64,000 bases of DNA. It comes from Stenotrophomonas indicatrix (lineage in GTDB: Bacteria; Pseudomonadota; Gammaproteobacteria; Xanthomonadales; Xanthomonadaceae). Under the pieces are notes generated by a model. That model was not told the origin of the DNA and did not search any database. It worked only from the letters and a program-made list of their open reading frames with translations. Shown piece after piece: positions 1 through 9,900 of this stretch (position 1 is its first letter; each line of letters opens with the position of its first letter). A program made the translations under genes and the position numbers. The stretch is taken from positions 2,602,001 to 2,666,000 of the forward strand of contig CP168152.1 of the NCBI GenBank assembly GCA_041545745.1, in the 5' to 3' direction.

Positions 1-108
1 TCGCGGCGGCGCTCCGGCGCCGCCGCTCCTACGGTAGTGCTGGCCGCTGGCCGGCAACCTCATACCCCCGATCAGAACCACGCCCAGCCGGCCAGCGGCC
101 GGCCCTAC
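1..108. repeat. Cluster of three GTAG-type palindromes
   Basis: Three GC-rich palindromes lie just past the stop of the minus-strand MFS gene. One covers 1-32 and reads GTAGGAGCGGCGGC on the minus strand, the second is at 34-58, and the third is at 87-108 in opposite orientation. The last two have a core of the form GCCGGCC-nnn-GGCCGGC and end in GTAG or CTAC. This matches the SMAG repeats known from Stenotrophomonas maltophilia. A facing pair can fold into one larger hairpin and may end or protect the transcript of the operon at 119-6486. No gene is seen here. Confidence 0.75.
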
Positions 109-118
109 CACGGGGCCA

Positions 119-1765
119 TCAGATGTCGCTGTGGTGATGTAGCGCTGCCGCCGGCAGCGGATCATGGCCACCGACGAAATGACGCACCACCGGGGCACGC
201 TCACCGCGGTGCAACGCGCGCAGCGCCTCCTGGATCGCCTTGTCGTCGGCGGTGATGCGCTCATGCTGGCGCAGGTGCTCCAACCACGACGCCGCCACGA
301 AATATTCCAAATGGATGCCCGGGGTCGCCACATCCTCGACCACGCCCCAGACCACGGCGCCATCGCGTCGACGGATCGTCCCCAGCGTGCGCATCTGCGC
401 CTGGAACGCGGCGCGATCGGCGGCATCGATGCGATATTCGACGGTCACCAGCACCGGTCCACGATCATTCGACACTGGTACCGACAGCTCTGGCGCTGGC
501 CAGTGGCCGGCCGGACTCAGGTTCAGATCTTCGGAACCGGCTATGCGCACGCGCCACACCAGCAGACCACCGATGACCGCGCCTGCAGCGGCTACCAGCA
601 ATGCCAGTTCCGGCGATGTGCGCTGCGCCAGCGCGCCCCAGCTCAGGCCACCCGCCGCCATGCCGGCCGAAAACACCATGATGTACAGGGCAAGCGCCCG
701 TGCTCTCACCCAGGCCGGCACCGCTGTCTGAGCTGCGATCTGCAACGAAGACAGCACGGTGATCCAGGCAAAGCCATTGACCAGCATCACCAGCGGCAAC
801 ACGTACCCGCTACGGGTCAGCGCCAGGCCGGCCAGGCTTGCAGCCAGGGACAAGGTGGCCAGCAGCACCAGCAGATCACGGTCGAGCCTGGCCCGCAGCT
901 TCGGCAGCAGCAGCGCACCGCCCACCGCACCGATACCGATGCAACCCAGCAGCACGCCGTACTGCCCCGCCCCACCCTGCATCTGTCCGCGCACCACCAC
1001 GGGCAGCATCGCGTTCATCGCTGCGGCAAAGAAGAAAAAGCCGGCCGATTTGATCAATACCGCCTGCAGCCGTCCGGCACGGCTGGCATAGCGCAGGCCC
1101 GCCTTCAGCCCGGCACCGAACCCTTCCGGAGGCAAGCTGGACGCCTTCGGATCACGCTTCCAGCCCCACACCACGAACAACATTGCCGCAAAGGTGACGG
1201 CGTTGAAGCCGAAGGCCCACACCGCACCCAGCTGGGCCACGATCACGCCGCCGATGGCTGGGCCGATCGAACGCGCGATGTTGATGCCGATGGAGTTGAG
1301 TGCCACCGCCGAAGCCAACATCGGTTGCGGCACCAGCTCGGAGACGATCGCGGCCTGCGCCGGCATCGCCATCGCCGCGCCGCAGCCCATGCAGAAGGTC
1401 AGCAGCACCAGCAGCTGTGGTGTCAGCAGGTCCATCGCCGTAAGCACCGCCGTCGCTGCCGCCACCAGCAGCATCCAGCCCTGGGTGAACAGCAGGTATT
1501 TCCGGCGGTCCACAATATCGGCCAGGGTGCCCGCAGCCAGCGCCAGCAGCACGATCGGCACCGTGGTTGCCGACTGCACCAGTGCCACCATCAACGCCGA
1601 GCCGGTGCGTTCAGCCATCACCCAGGCCGCAGCCACGTCGTTGACCCAGGTACCGATGTTGCTGGCCAGGATCGCCAGCCAGATCGAACGGAACATGCGG
1701 ATCTTCAGCGGCGACCAGGCGCCATCGGCCTGCGGGGAGTGTTGTGACGCGGATGCGTTCACCAT
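119..1765 (-). CDS. MFS exporter of the EntS/MFS_3 type with a C-terminal soluble domain
   Basis: A 548-residue inner-membrane transporter. The first ~415 residues hold about 12 hydrophobic helices with the MFS loop signature (ADIVDRRK, near residue 85). About 110 soluble residues follow, resembling the monooxygenase-like tail seen in the MFS_3 (transmembrane secretion effector) family, whose usual length of 520-550 fits. The substrate is unknown. I start at 1765 because a GGAG box lies seven bases upstream, whereas the ATG at 1771 is too close to it. The start overlaps the stop of the porin gene at 1759, so translation is probably coupled. It is the last gene of an operon beginning at 6486. 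Confidence 0.85.
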   Translation of the reverse strand: MVNASASQHSPQADGAWSPLKIRMFRSIWLAILASNIGTWVNDVAAAWVMAERTGSALMVALVQSATTVPIVLLALAAGTLADIVDRRKYLLFTQGWMLLVAAATAVLTAMDLLTPQLLVLLTFCMGCGAAMAMPAQAAIVSELVPQPMLASAVALNSIGINIARSIGPAIGGVIVAQLGAVWAFGFNAVTFAAMLFVVWGWKRDPKASSLPPEGFGAGLKAGLRYASRAGRLQAVLIKSAGFFFFAAAMNAMLPVVVRGQMQGGAGQYGVLLGCIGIGAVGGALLLPKLRARLDRDLLVLLATLSLAASLAGLALTRSGYVLPLVMLVNGFAWITVLSSLQIAAQTAVPAWVRARALALYIMVFSAGMAAGGLSWGALAQRTSPELALLVAAAGAVIGGLLVWRVRIAGSEDLNLSPAGHWPAPELSVPVSNDRGPVLVTVEYRIDAADRAAFQAQMRTLGTIRRRDGAVVWGVVEDVATPGIHLEYFVAASWLEHLRQHERITADDKAIQEALRALHRGERAPVVRHFVGGHDPLPAAALHHHSDI

Positions 1766-3042
1766 TGCCATGCTCCAACGAGTGAGGCAAACAGCGTGTC
1801 CTGGCCACCGGCCTGCTTCAGTGCAGGGCCCGCGTCGACCCAGGCCAGCTGCAGCTGCCATTGCCAGCGGTCATTGACCTGCCAGCGGGTTTCGGATTTG
1901 TACTGGGTACCGATGCGGCGTGCGCCACCGGCACTGCCGGGCAGCGCTGCCAACGGTGCCGGCGTGGTGTAGACCGCATCGGCGCGCCGCTGCTTCCAGG
2001 CCAGCTGTACACCCAGCTCGGTGGTCACCGCGTCATGCAGGCGCAGCGCCAGCGTCGGTTGCAGATCCATCAGGTTGGCCGGTGCCAACAGGCTGGCTTC
2101 GCTGAAATAGGCGGACTTGGGAAACAATGCATTGAACGTACCGAGCCGACCATCTCGCGGATCTCCATCGCCGCTGGCGATATCGGCCTTCAGGCCCAGG
2201 CGCGGTTGCAGCGGCAACTCTGCCCAACGCCAGCCGGTATCGGTGGCGAGAGTCCACGCGCGGATGTCCAGATCGCCGCTCACGACCCGCAGCTCACCGC
2301 CCTGCACCACCAGTTCGGTGTTCCAGTCCAGCGCACCGGATTGACCGAACCAGCGCGCGCCCAGGGTCTGCCGCCGCTCAATTCCGCTGCCTGCAGCGAA
2401 GCGCGCGCCCCCGCGACGGTAGTCCAGCAGATAGAGATCCCACTGGCTGCCGCCTGTGCGCTGCGCCGTCGTCGCATAGACACCGATCAGGTGTGCACCG
2501 TGCTCACCGCGGTCATCGAACGCCCCGGGACGGTTCTCGACCGGACGCAACGCCATCAGGTCCAGCGCGCCCAGCCGGCCCTGCCACCCCACCCGCGCAC
2601 CGTCGAAGGCCAAGCGGATGTTCGGCCCATCGCGCACCGACAGCAGGCGCGAGCTGCCATAGCCCGCTTCCTGCCTGCCCAGCTGCACGTGCATGCCAGC
2701 GCCGGCCAACCGCCAGTACGCCTGCTGTACGTCCAACGCACCGCGATCGGTACGACCTGGACCGCCGGCCTTGCCGCGCTCGGCATGTGCACCCAGCTGC
2801 AGCTTCGCCTGCCAGTCATCGCGGGCGAAGGTGGCCGACGCCAGCGCACGCAGCAGGCCGTAGCCATCCTCGCCGCCACCGACGCCGAACCGGGTCGGGT
2901 CGTAGTACATGCCACGCAGGCGCAGCGATGCATCCCACTGCAACTGGCCATCGCCAACCGCGGTACAGGCGCCGCCGTCGCAGGCCAGCGCCAACGATGG
3001 CAATGCCAGTGATGCCAGGGTCAGAACGCGAAGCACGAACAT
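1759..3042 (-). CDS. Alginate-export-family outer membrane beta-barrel protein
   Basis: A 427-residue protein with a type I signal peptide (about residues 1-20, cut after ALA). The body alternates hydrophobic and polar residues, as in beta strands, and it ends in an aromatic residue (AWQW), as outer membrane proteins do. Family members related to the alginate export domain (AlgE-like) form porins for anionic compounds. The segment around residues 95-135 (LGRQEAGYGSSRLL, then GPNIR) is typical of that family. Nothing shows that alginate is the substrate. With the exported amidohydrolase before it and the MFS gene after it, it could pass substrate or product across the outer membrane. It overlaps the preceding gene by 22 bases. 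Confidence 0.75.
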   Translation of the reverse strand: MFVLRVLTLASLALPSLALACDGGACTAVGDGQLQWDASLRLRGMYYDPTRFGVGGGEDGYGLLRALASATFARDDWQAKLQLGAHAERGKAGGPGRTDRGALDVQQAYWRLAGAGMHVQLGRQEAGYGSSRLLSVRDGPNIRLAFDGARVGWQGRLGALDLMALRPVENRPGAFDDRGEHGAHLIGVYATTAQRTGGSQWDLYLLDYRRGGARFAAGSGIERRQTLGARWFGQSGALDWNTELVVQGGELRVVSGDLDIRAWTLATDTGWRWAELPLQPRLGLKADIASGDGDPRDGRLGTFNALFPKSAYFSEASLLAPANLMDLQPTLALRLHDAVTTELGVQLAWKQRRADAVYTTPAPLAALPGSAGGARRIGTQYKSETRWQVNDRWQWQLQLAWVDAGPALKQAGGQDTLFASLVGAWQW

Positions 3043-4991
3043 CCCATCGCGCCCCAGAACGCGGTCAGGTCATCGGTTGGCGCGGCATGACGGGCCGCAT
3101 GCCCGTGCGCACCGTGAGTGCTGCAGGCTGCGCCGTGATGGTGATGATGGGCCGCCGCCAGCCCAGTGGCGGCGCCGCCGACGTGGTAGCCGCCGAACCG
3201 GTTCACCGGTGACCAGTCCGGCATCGCCGGCGGCAGCTGCGGCGCCAACCCGGCGTAGTCCCCGTCGCCATGCACGATGCGGCCACCCACCACGGTCAAC
3301 AGGCTGGTGATGTCGGCGATCTGCTGCTCATCGACGCGGAAGAAGTCGGCCGACAGCAGGATGAAGTCGGCCAGCTGGCCCTCCTTCAGCGTGCCCTTCA
3401 CCGCTTCGTCTCCAGAGAACCACGCGCTGCCCTGCGTCCACAGGCGCAGGGCCTGCTCGCGCTCCAGCAGGTTTTCATCGCCGTACAGGGCCAGGCCACC
3501 GACGGTGCGCCCGGTCACCAGCCACGACAGTGCCACCCAGGGGTTGTAGCTGGCCACGCGGGTGGCGTCGGTACCGGCGCCAACCGGCACCCCCTCGGCC
3601 AGCATCCGCTTCACCGGCGGCGTGTGCCGCGCCGCCTGCACGCCGTAGCGCTGCACGAACGCCTCGCCCTGGTAGGCCATGCGGTGCTGCACGGCAATGC
3701 CGCCGTTCAAGGCGCGGATACGCTCGATGTTGCGCGGAGTGATGGTCTCGGCGTGGTCGATGAACCAGTGCAGGCCATCGAACGGCACCTCGCGGTTGAC
3801 CCGCTCGTAGACGTCGAGGATGCGGCTGATGCTCTCGTCGTAGGTCGCATGGATGCGGAATGGCCAGCGCTTCTCCACCAGCAGCTTCACCACGTCATGC
3901 AGTTCCGGCTCCAGCTCCGGCGGCAGCTCCGGTCGCGGCTCGTTGAACAGTTCGAAATCGGCTGCCGAGAACACCAGCATCTCGCCGGCACCGTTGTGGC
4001 GCAGCAGATCATCGCCCTGGCGCGGTTGCAGCATCTCGCTCCAGCCGCGGAAATCGCTGACCTCGCTGCCCTTGTTCTGGGTGAACAGGTTGTAGGCGAT
4101 GCGTACGGTCAGCTGCTGGTCGCGGTGCAGCTGCTCGATGACCTGGTAGTCCTCGGGGTAGTTCTGGAAGCCACCGCCGGCGTCGATCACCGAAGTGATG
4201 CCCAAGCGGTTCAACTCGCGCATGAAATGGCGGGTCGAATTGGCCTGGTACTCGACCGGCAGCTTCGGCCCCTTGGCCAGGGTCGCATACAGGATCAGTG
4301 CGTTCGGCTTGGCCAGCAGCAGGCCGGTCGGGTTGCCCAGCGAATCGCGCACGATCTGTCCGCCGGGCGGATCCGGGGTTTCCTTGGTATAGCCACAGGC
4401 ACGCAGCGCGGCACGGTTGAGCAGCGCGCGGTCGTACAGGTGCAGCAGGAACACCGGCGTATCCGGGGCGATGTCGTTCAGTTCCTGCAGGGTCGGCAGG
4501 CGCTTCTCGGTGAACTGGGTCGCGGTGAATCCACCGACCACACGCACCCACTGCGGCGCGGGCGTGCGGTCAACCTGCGCCTTCAGCATGGCCATCGCAT
4601 CGGCCAGCGAGCGCAGACCGTCCCAGCGCAGCTCCAGGTTGTAGTTCAGGCCGCCGCGGATCAGGTGGGTGTGGCTGTCATTGAGGCCCGGCACCAGGCG
4701 CCGTCCCTGTGCATCGATGAGGGTAGCTTCGCTGCCCCAGTCGCGCATGATCTGTTCGTCGCTGCCGACGGCGACGATACGCCCCTCCTGCACCGCCAAT
4801 GCCTGCGCATGCGGTTGCTGCGGATCGAGGGTGGTGATGCGTGCGTTGCGGATGACCAGCGTGCTCATGCGACGCTCCTTGGAAGGGGATTCAATGGCCG
4901 TGGCGGTACCGCCAGCCAGGCCCAGCACCAGCGCGGCACCGGTGGCCAGCACCACGTTGCGGCGGCCAGGATCGAGAGGTTCGTTGCTCAT
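3021..4991 (-). CDS. Exported metal-dependent amidohydrolase (Amidohydro_3 / YtcJ-like)
   Basis: A 656-residue hydrolase of the YtcJ-like amidohydrolase class. The visible metal-site motifs are SHTHL near residue 100, FIDHAE in the middle and AGTDATR towards the end. The N-terminus has a twin-arginine-like signal (GRRNVVLATG followed by a hydrophobic stretch), which suggests export to the periplasm. A second ATG at 4868 also has a good ribosome site (AAGGAG) and would give a 615-residue protein without the signal, so the start is open. The C-terminus is rich in His and Cys (AAHHHHHGAACSTHGAHGHA), which could bind metal. The start overlaps the doxX stop as ATGA. The substrate is unknown. Confidence 0.8.
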   Translation of the reverse strand: MSNEPLDPGRRNVVLATGAALVLGLAGGTATAIESPSKERRMSTLVIRNARITTLDPQQPHAQALAVQEGRIVAVGSDEQIMRDWGSEATLIDAQGRRLVPGLNDSHTHLIRGGLNYNLELRWDGLRSLADAMAMLKAQVDRTPAPQWVRVVGGFTATQFTEKRLPTLQELNDIAPDTPVFLLHLYDRALLNRAALRACGYTKETPDPPGGQIVRDSLGNPTGLLLAKPNALILYATLAKGPKLPVEYQANSTRHFMRELNRLGITSVIDAGGGFQNYPEDYQVIEQLHRDQQLTVRIAYNLFTQNKGSEVSDFRGWSEMLQPRQGDDLLRHNGAGEMLVFSAADFELFNEPRPELPPELEPELHDVVKLLVEKRWPFRIHATYDESISRILDVYERVNREVPFDGLHWFIDHAETITPRNIERIRALNGGIAVQHRMAYQGEAFVQRYGVQAARHTPPVKRMLAEGVPVGAGTDATRVASYNPWVALSWLVTGRTVGGLALYGDENLLEREQALRLWTQGSAWFSGDEAVKGTLKEGQLADFILLSADFFRVDEQQIADITSLLTVVGGRIVHGDGDYAGLAPQLPPAMPDWSPVNRFGGYHVGGAATGLAAAHHHHHGAACSTHGAHGHAARHAAPTDDLTAFWGAMGCSCFAF

Positions 4992-5414
4992 GCGATGTCT
5001 CCAGACAGAACCAGGGCATCCACCGCCCATGCACCGGGCCCTGCCAGGGCGATGGCCAGCAATGCCAGCGTCCACAACAACGGATACTCGGCACCGCCGC
5101 GCATCCAGAACCAGCCTTTGGGCAGTGCCAGCAGTGCGGTGAAGGCGATGAACACAGCAGCCACGACCGCGGCAATCCGGGCCTGCCAGCCCAGCATCAC
5201 TGCGGTGCCGGCCACCACCTGCAGCAGCGCCAGCAGCAGTGGCAGCGGGGCCGCCGCAGGCAGGCCGAAGCCACGCAGTTCGCCAGCAAAGCCCGCCAGG
5301 CCCGGCCCGTTGAACCAGCCGAACAGTTTTCCCAGCGCGTGCGGCAGCAAGGAATCCTCCCGCTGCCACCCGCAGGATCAGCAAGGCCAGGTCGAGGCCA
5401 TGGCCATCGCGCAC
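4988..5414 (-). pseudogene. doxX-family gene split by a frameshift
   Basis: DoxX proteins are small four-helix membrane proteins, often linked to redox or sulfur metabolism. The first helix (LDLALLILRVAAGG) is encoded in one frame from a GTG at 5414. The rest, from LLPHALGKLFGWF to the end, is in another frame starting near 5350. Removing one base of the TTCC run near 5351-5354 would join them into a normal DoxX of about 140 residues. The second part could still be made from the TTG at 5350, which has GGGAGG just upstream, but it would lack helix 1. This is a real frameshift, a sequencing error or an unusual internal start; I favour the first two. The gene sits between the YcaC-like hydrolase and the amidohydrolase, overlapping the latter by ATGA. 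Confidence 0.7.
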
Positions 5415-5416
5415 GC

Positions 5417-6073
5417 TCAGTGCCCGCCTTCCTGGGCGCCGAACATGGTCTTGGCGTACTGGATGCCGACGCCATAGCCGCCGGCATGGTCGCGGGCGAT
5501 GCCGGTGGTCAGGTCGTAGGTTTCACCGCGCGCCCAGTCCCGCTGCAGTTCCAGCAGGTACTGCACGCTGGTGATCGGCACTGCACCGGCCTGCACCATG
5601 CGGGTGATCGCGCGTTCGTGCGCCTCTTCGCTCACATCGCCGCAGGCATCGGTAACCACATAGACCTCAAAGCCCTGCTCCAGTGCGGACAGCGTCGGGC
5701 CGACGATGCAGACGCTGGTCCACAGCCCGGCCAGCACCAGCCGACGCTTGCCGATGCGGTTCACCTCATCGATCACCGGCTGGTCTTCCCAGGTGTTCAT
5801 TGACGTGCGATCGAACACGGCCTGGCCCGGGAAGATCGCCGGCAGCTCCGGAAACATCGGGCCGGAGAACGACTTCTCGGCCACCGTGGTCAGCAGCACC
5901 GGCACGTTGAAGCCCTTTGCGCCCTTGCTGATCAACGACACGTTGTTGCGCAGTGCGGAGATGTCGATGGTGTGGGTGGCGAACGCCATCTGCGACTGGT
6001 AGTCGATCAGGATCAGGGCGTGGTCGGTGGGTGACAGCAGTGCTTTGGCGGGGGTGGCGGTGGCAAGGCTCAT
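5417..6073 (-). CDS. Isochorismatase-like cysteine hydrolase (YcaC type)
   Basis: A 218-residue cytoplasmic hydrolase of the isochorismatase-like superfamily. The nucleophile-side motif AGLWTSVCIVG places a cysteine at about residue 122, and the N-terminal LILIDYQ gives the acidic residue Asp24. The length matches E. coli YcaC (about 208). Where many family members have a catalytic lysine, the sequence reads VFDRTSMN, so an arginine may stand in or the alignment may be shifted. The substrate is unknown; relatives cut amides, carbamates or isochorismate. The start overlaps the stop of the upstream regulator gene as ATGA, which places it second in the operon. Confidence 0.85.
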   Translation of the reverse strand: MSLATATPAKALLSPTDHALILIDYQSQMAFATHTIDISALRNNVSLISKGAKGFNVPVLLTTVAEKSFSGPMFPELPAIFPGQAVFDRTSMNTWEDQPVIDEVNRIGKRRLVLAGLWTSVCIVGPTLSALEQGFEVYVVTDACGDVSEEAHERAITRMVQAGAVPITSVQYLLELQRDWARGETYDLTTGIARDHAGGYGVGIQYAKTMFGAQEGGH

Positions 6074-6486
6074 GGGTGGACTCCAGTGGAGGAAACAACA
6101 AGGGGACGTGCGAGCGCCGCATCACCGGCCAGATATTGGCCGGGGCTGCAGCCGGTCTCGGCACGGAAGCTGCGGACGAAATGGCTCTGGTCGAAAAAGC
6201 CCAGATGCTGGGCCAGGCAGGTCATCGACTGCCCGTGGGTCGCCAGCAGCTGCCGCGCACGTTCAATGCGCCGTCGACGCACGTAACGCAGCGGGCTGGC
6301 ACCAGTGCCACTGCGGAACAGGCGCACCAGATGGAAACGGCTCACGCAGGCGACCTCGGCCAGTTCGGTGACCCGCAGCGGCTGTGACAGGTGCGCATCG
6401 ATGTAGCGCAGCGCACGCTGCAGGGCGGCCGACTGCTGGGGCGCCAGCATGGGCATCGGCTCGGCTGGCGGAAGGACGGTAACCAT
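6070..6486 (-). CDS. AraC-family regulator made of the DNA-binding domain only
   Basis: A 138-residue protein that is almost entirely the two helix-turn-helix units of AraC/XylS regulators (residues ~25-125, including LRVTELAEVACVSRFHLVRL and the conserved HFVRSFRAETGCSPGQY). There is no separate ligand-binding domain, so it may answer to oxidative stress or a small effector, as MarA/SoxS-sized members do. I start at 6486. Upstream in-frame starts to 6549 add a low-complexity tail without similarity to the family. It is the first gene of the six-gene operon and probably regulates it. Confidence 0.8.
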   Translation of the reverse strand: MVTVLPPAEPMPMLAPQQSAALQRALRYIDAHLSQPLRVTELAEVACVSRFHLVRLFRSGTGASPLRYVRRRRIERARQLLATHGQSMTCLAQHLGFFDQSHFVRSFRAETGCSPGQYLAGDAALARPLVVSSTGVHP

Positions 6487-6565
6487 GCTGGGGCGCCGCA
6501 GCGGGGGTGGCCCATGGTGCGGTGCCAGCCGTCGGCGCCCTACCCCCAACGGTCGAGGTCAACAC

Positions 6566-6898
6566 TCACCCGATCGGGGGAGGTGACCGTCGCCACCGTC
6601 GCCGGCCGAACAGGCGCGCGTCCAGCGAATAGGCGCCCGGCCCCAGCACCAACAGTGCCAACGGCAGCAGCGACCATGGCAGCGCCGCGCCCTGCCAATA
6701 GAGCACCGACACCGCCAGCGCAACCGCCACCGGCGTCAACAGGCCGGGCAACAGCAGGCCCGTTGCCGCCAGGCACAGCCACCACGACCCACCTGCAGCA
6801 GTGGTTGGCAGCGACAGCGCGCTGGCCACGCACACTCTCAGCCACAACAATCCCAGGCCCGGGCCGCGATCGGGAAACATCACATACAAGCGTTGCAT
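6566..6898 (-). CDS. Small four-helix membrane protein, DoxX-like
   Basis: A 110-residue protein with about four hydrophobic segments and a basic, proline-rich tail. The sequence LLVLGPGAYSLDARLFGRR near the end is of the kind found in DoxX-related proteins, so it may be a second, intact DoxX-like protein near the broken one at 4988-5414. The ATG at 6898 has a clear GGAGG box ten bases upstream. It is divergent from the sensor kinase at 6995 and lies 79 bases before the AraC-type gene on the same strand. The function is unknown. Confidence 0.65.
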   Translation of the reverse strand: MQRLYVMFPDRGPGLGLLWLRVCVASALSLPTTAAGGSWWLCLAATGLLLPGLLTPVAVALAVSVLYWQGAALPWSLLPLALLVLGPGAYSLDARLFGRRRWRRSPPPIG

Positions 6899-6994
6899 TG
6901 CCGGCCTCCATCTTCCATGTCGGCGTGATAGCCGACGCCACTGCATCGCGCCTACCCCATTCGGGTCACCTGCGCCTGCCCTGCACCTGCCAGA

Positions 6995-9900
6995 ATGAAC
7001 ACCATGCGTGGCCACATCATCCCTCTCCCGCGTCGCCTGCCGGCGCTGCTGTCGTGCCTGCTGTTGTCGATCGCCCTGCCCGTGCTCGCTGCACAGCATC
7101 CGGTGATCAGCGACGGCATGCCCGGCTACCAGCACACCGCCTGGCGGGTGGGCCAAGGGGCACCCGGCGATATCTGGGACATCGCCCAGGATCGTGAGGG
7201 CATGCTGTGGCTGGCGACCGGCTCGGGCCTGTACCGCTTCGACGGTCGCCGTTTCGAACGGCAGACGCCTCCGGCGGGTGCCAGCTTCCCCTCCACCAAC
7301 ATGGTCACGCTCGGCCTCGACGGCGAGGGCGGCGGCCTGTGGATCGGCTATTTCCAGGCCGGCATCAGCCAGTTCTCGCCGCAGCGGCTGCGCAGTTTCG
7401 GGCGAGCGCAGGGCGTGCCGGTAGGCGTGGTGCCGCGCTTCGCGCATGACCGCAATGGACGCCTGTGGGCGGCAGTCAACGGTGGCCTGCGCTGGTTCGA
7501 CGGGCAACGCTGGCAGGCCCCGGCCGCCGATCAAGGCGTGCCACAACGTCGCGTGCAATGGCTGCTGCAGGACAGCCACGGCACCTTCTGGGTACTGGCC
7601 GACCTGCGCATCTGGAAGCGCCTGGCGGGAAAGACCGCATTTGAAAACACCGGCATCGCCGTCTCGCAGATGGCGACCCTGGTGGAAAGCCCGCAGGGCG
7701 AGATCTGGCTGGCCGACCGCATCCGCGGCACTTCGCCACTGGCCAACGCGCAGGGCTTGCTGCCACCCAACGAGCGTGAAGCGCGGCGCATGCCGGACCT
7801 GGTCGCGTCGCGGCTGCAGTTCACCGCCGATGGCGCACTGTGGGCCACGATGAGCCCGCAAGGTGGCGTCGCCCGCGTCACCTTCGATGGCCAGCAGGCC
7901 GTGCGCATCGAGCGCTTCGACACACCGCAGGGCCTCACCGCGACCTCGGCGGTGCCGGTCATCGCTGACCGCGAAGGCAACCTGTGGGTCGGCACCAACC
8001 TCGGCCTCAACCGCTTCCGCGCCCGCAGCGTGCAGACGCTGGCCGTCGGCCCCAGCGATCCTTACCGCTCGCTGGTAAGCGGCAGCGACGGCCGCGTGTA
8101 CGGCTATGGCGAAGACCTCAAGCTGTTCGACCTGCAGCGCCCGCTGCTGTCCGAAAGCGCGGCGCAGTTGCAGGCCGCCGCCCAGCGGGCGCCCACACCG
8201 GTCTGGCAGTTCGACTGGATCAACCTGGCGCGCACTGTCGGCGGCCACACCACACGTATTCCCCTGCCCCCACCGTTCACCGGTCAGCCCCTGCATGCCC
8301 TACTGTTCGCCGACGATGACCAGGCCTGGGTCTGCGCCGGTGAGCAGGCGGTGCTGCACTACGCGGATAACCGCTGGCGACGCGAGACACGGCTGCCCGA
8401 GCGGGCCTGTTCATCGCTGGCGCGCGCCAGCGACGGCGCGCTGCTGCTTGGCTATTCCGACGGCACGCTGCGCAGCCTGGATGCCGCATTGATCACCACG
8501 TTCGGCGCGGCACAGGGACTGTCGGTCGGCCCGATAACCGCGCTGCTTCAGCATGACGATCTACTGCTGGTTGCCGGTGAGGCGGGCCTGGCCGCGCGCC
8601 TGCGCAACGGCCGGTTCCTGCCCGTGCGCACGAACACGACTGGTATCCTTGAAGGCATCACCGGCATGGTCGCCGATGCGCAGGGACGGCTCTGGCTCAA
8701 CGGCAGCCGCGGCCTGGTGCGGCTCGAAGTCGCCACCCTGCGCAGCGCGCTGCGCGACGGCCAGCCGGTCGCTCCGCGCCTGTTCGATGCTGTCGATGGC
8801 ATGCCCGGCATTGCCCTGCAGAGCGGCCCCATCCCGACCGCCGTACTGGCCGCCGACGGCCTGCTGTGGCTGGCCACCAACCAGGGCCTGGCGTGGCTGG
8901 ACACGTTGCAGCCGCACATCAACACCATGGCGCCTGGGGTACGCATCGGTGATGTGCTGTATGGCACCACCCAGGCCCCCTTGCAGGAGGGGCTGCGCCT
9001 GCCGGCCGGAACCTCCCAGCTGCAGATCGACTATGTCGCGCTGTCGCTGGCGCGGCCCGAGCGCAATCGCTACCGCTACCGCCTGTCCGGCGTGGACGAC
9101 GGCTGGCAGGACGCTGGTAGCAGCACGCGCGCGTACTACACCAATCTGGCGCCGGGTCATTACCGTTTCGAGGTGGAGGCTGCCAATGAGGACGGCATCT
9201 GGAGCCGCGCGCCAGCCAGCCGCACGTTCCGGATCGCGCCCACGTTCCTGCAGAGCATCTGGTTCAAGTTGTTGTGCGTAGTGCTGGTGCTGGCCGTGCT
9301 GATGTTGGCCGTCCGCATCCGCAGCGGCCAGCTCGCGATGCTGTTCCGCGCCCGCCTGCAGGAGCGCAACGGCGAACGAGAACGCATCGCACGCGACCTG
9401 CACGACACCCTGCTGCAAGGCAGCCAGGGGCTCATCCTGCGGCTACATGCCATCAGCCAATCGGCACAGACGCCGGAGCCGGTACGCACCCAGTTGGAGG
9501 CGGCGATGCAGTTGGCCGAGCAGAATCTTGCCGAAGGCCGGGAACGGGTCAACGCACTGCGTGACGGACCATTTGCCGGTCACGACCTCGCCTCGGCGCT
9601 GGCCGATGTGCACGCCGAGTACGCGGGCCAAGGCACCAATCCGCTGCGCCTGACCGTGGAAGGCAGCCCACCGCCCCTGCAGACCGATGCGGCCGAAGAA
9701 GTGTTCCTGATCGGACGCGAGGCCATCCGCAATGCGTTGCGGCATGCGCAGGCCCGTGCCATCGAAGTGGAGCTGTCCTACGGCACCCGCTGTTTCCTGC
9801 TGCACGTACGCGATGATGGTGTCGGCATTGCCGACGAGAATGCCGGCCGCGGCCATTGGGGCATGCAGGGCATGCGCGAACGCGCACAGCGGCTGGGCGC

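Noticed and set aside
164..1747. Long plus-strand frame opposite the MFS gene
   Set aside because: The product is rich in Arg, His and Gln and mirrors the codon pattern of the transporter gene. The minus strand has membrane helices and family motifs.
3270..5477. Long plus-strand frame opposite the amidohydrolase
   Set aside because: It is a shadow of the real gene and has no recognisable domain.
6899..8296. Extension of the small membrane protein gene into a 576-codon minus frame
   Set aside because: The added part is antisense to the sensor kinase and unlike any family. ATG 6898 has its own ribosome site.
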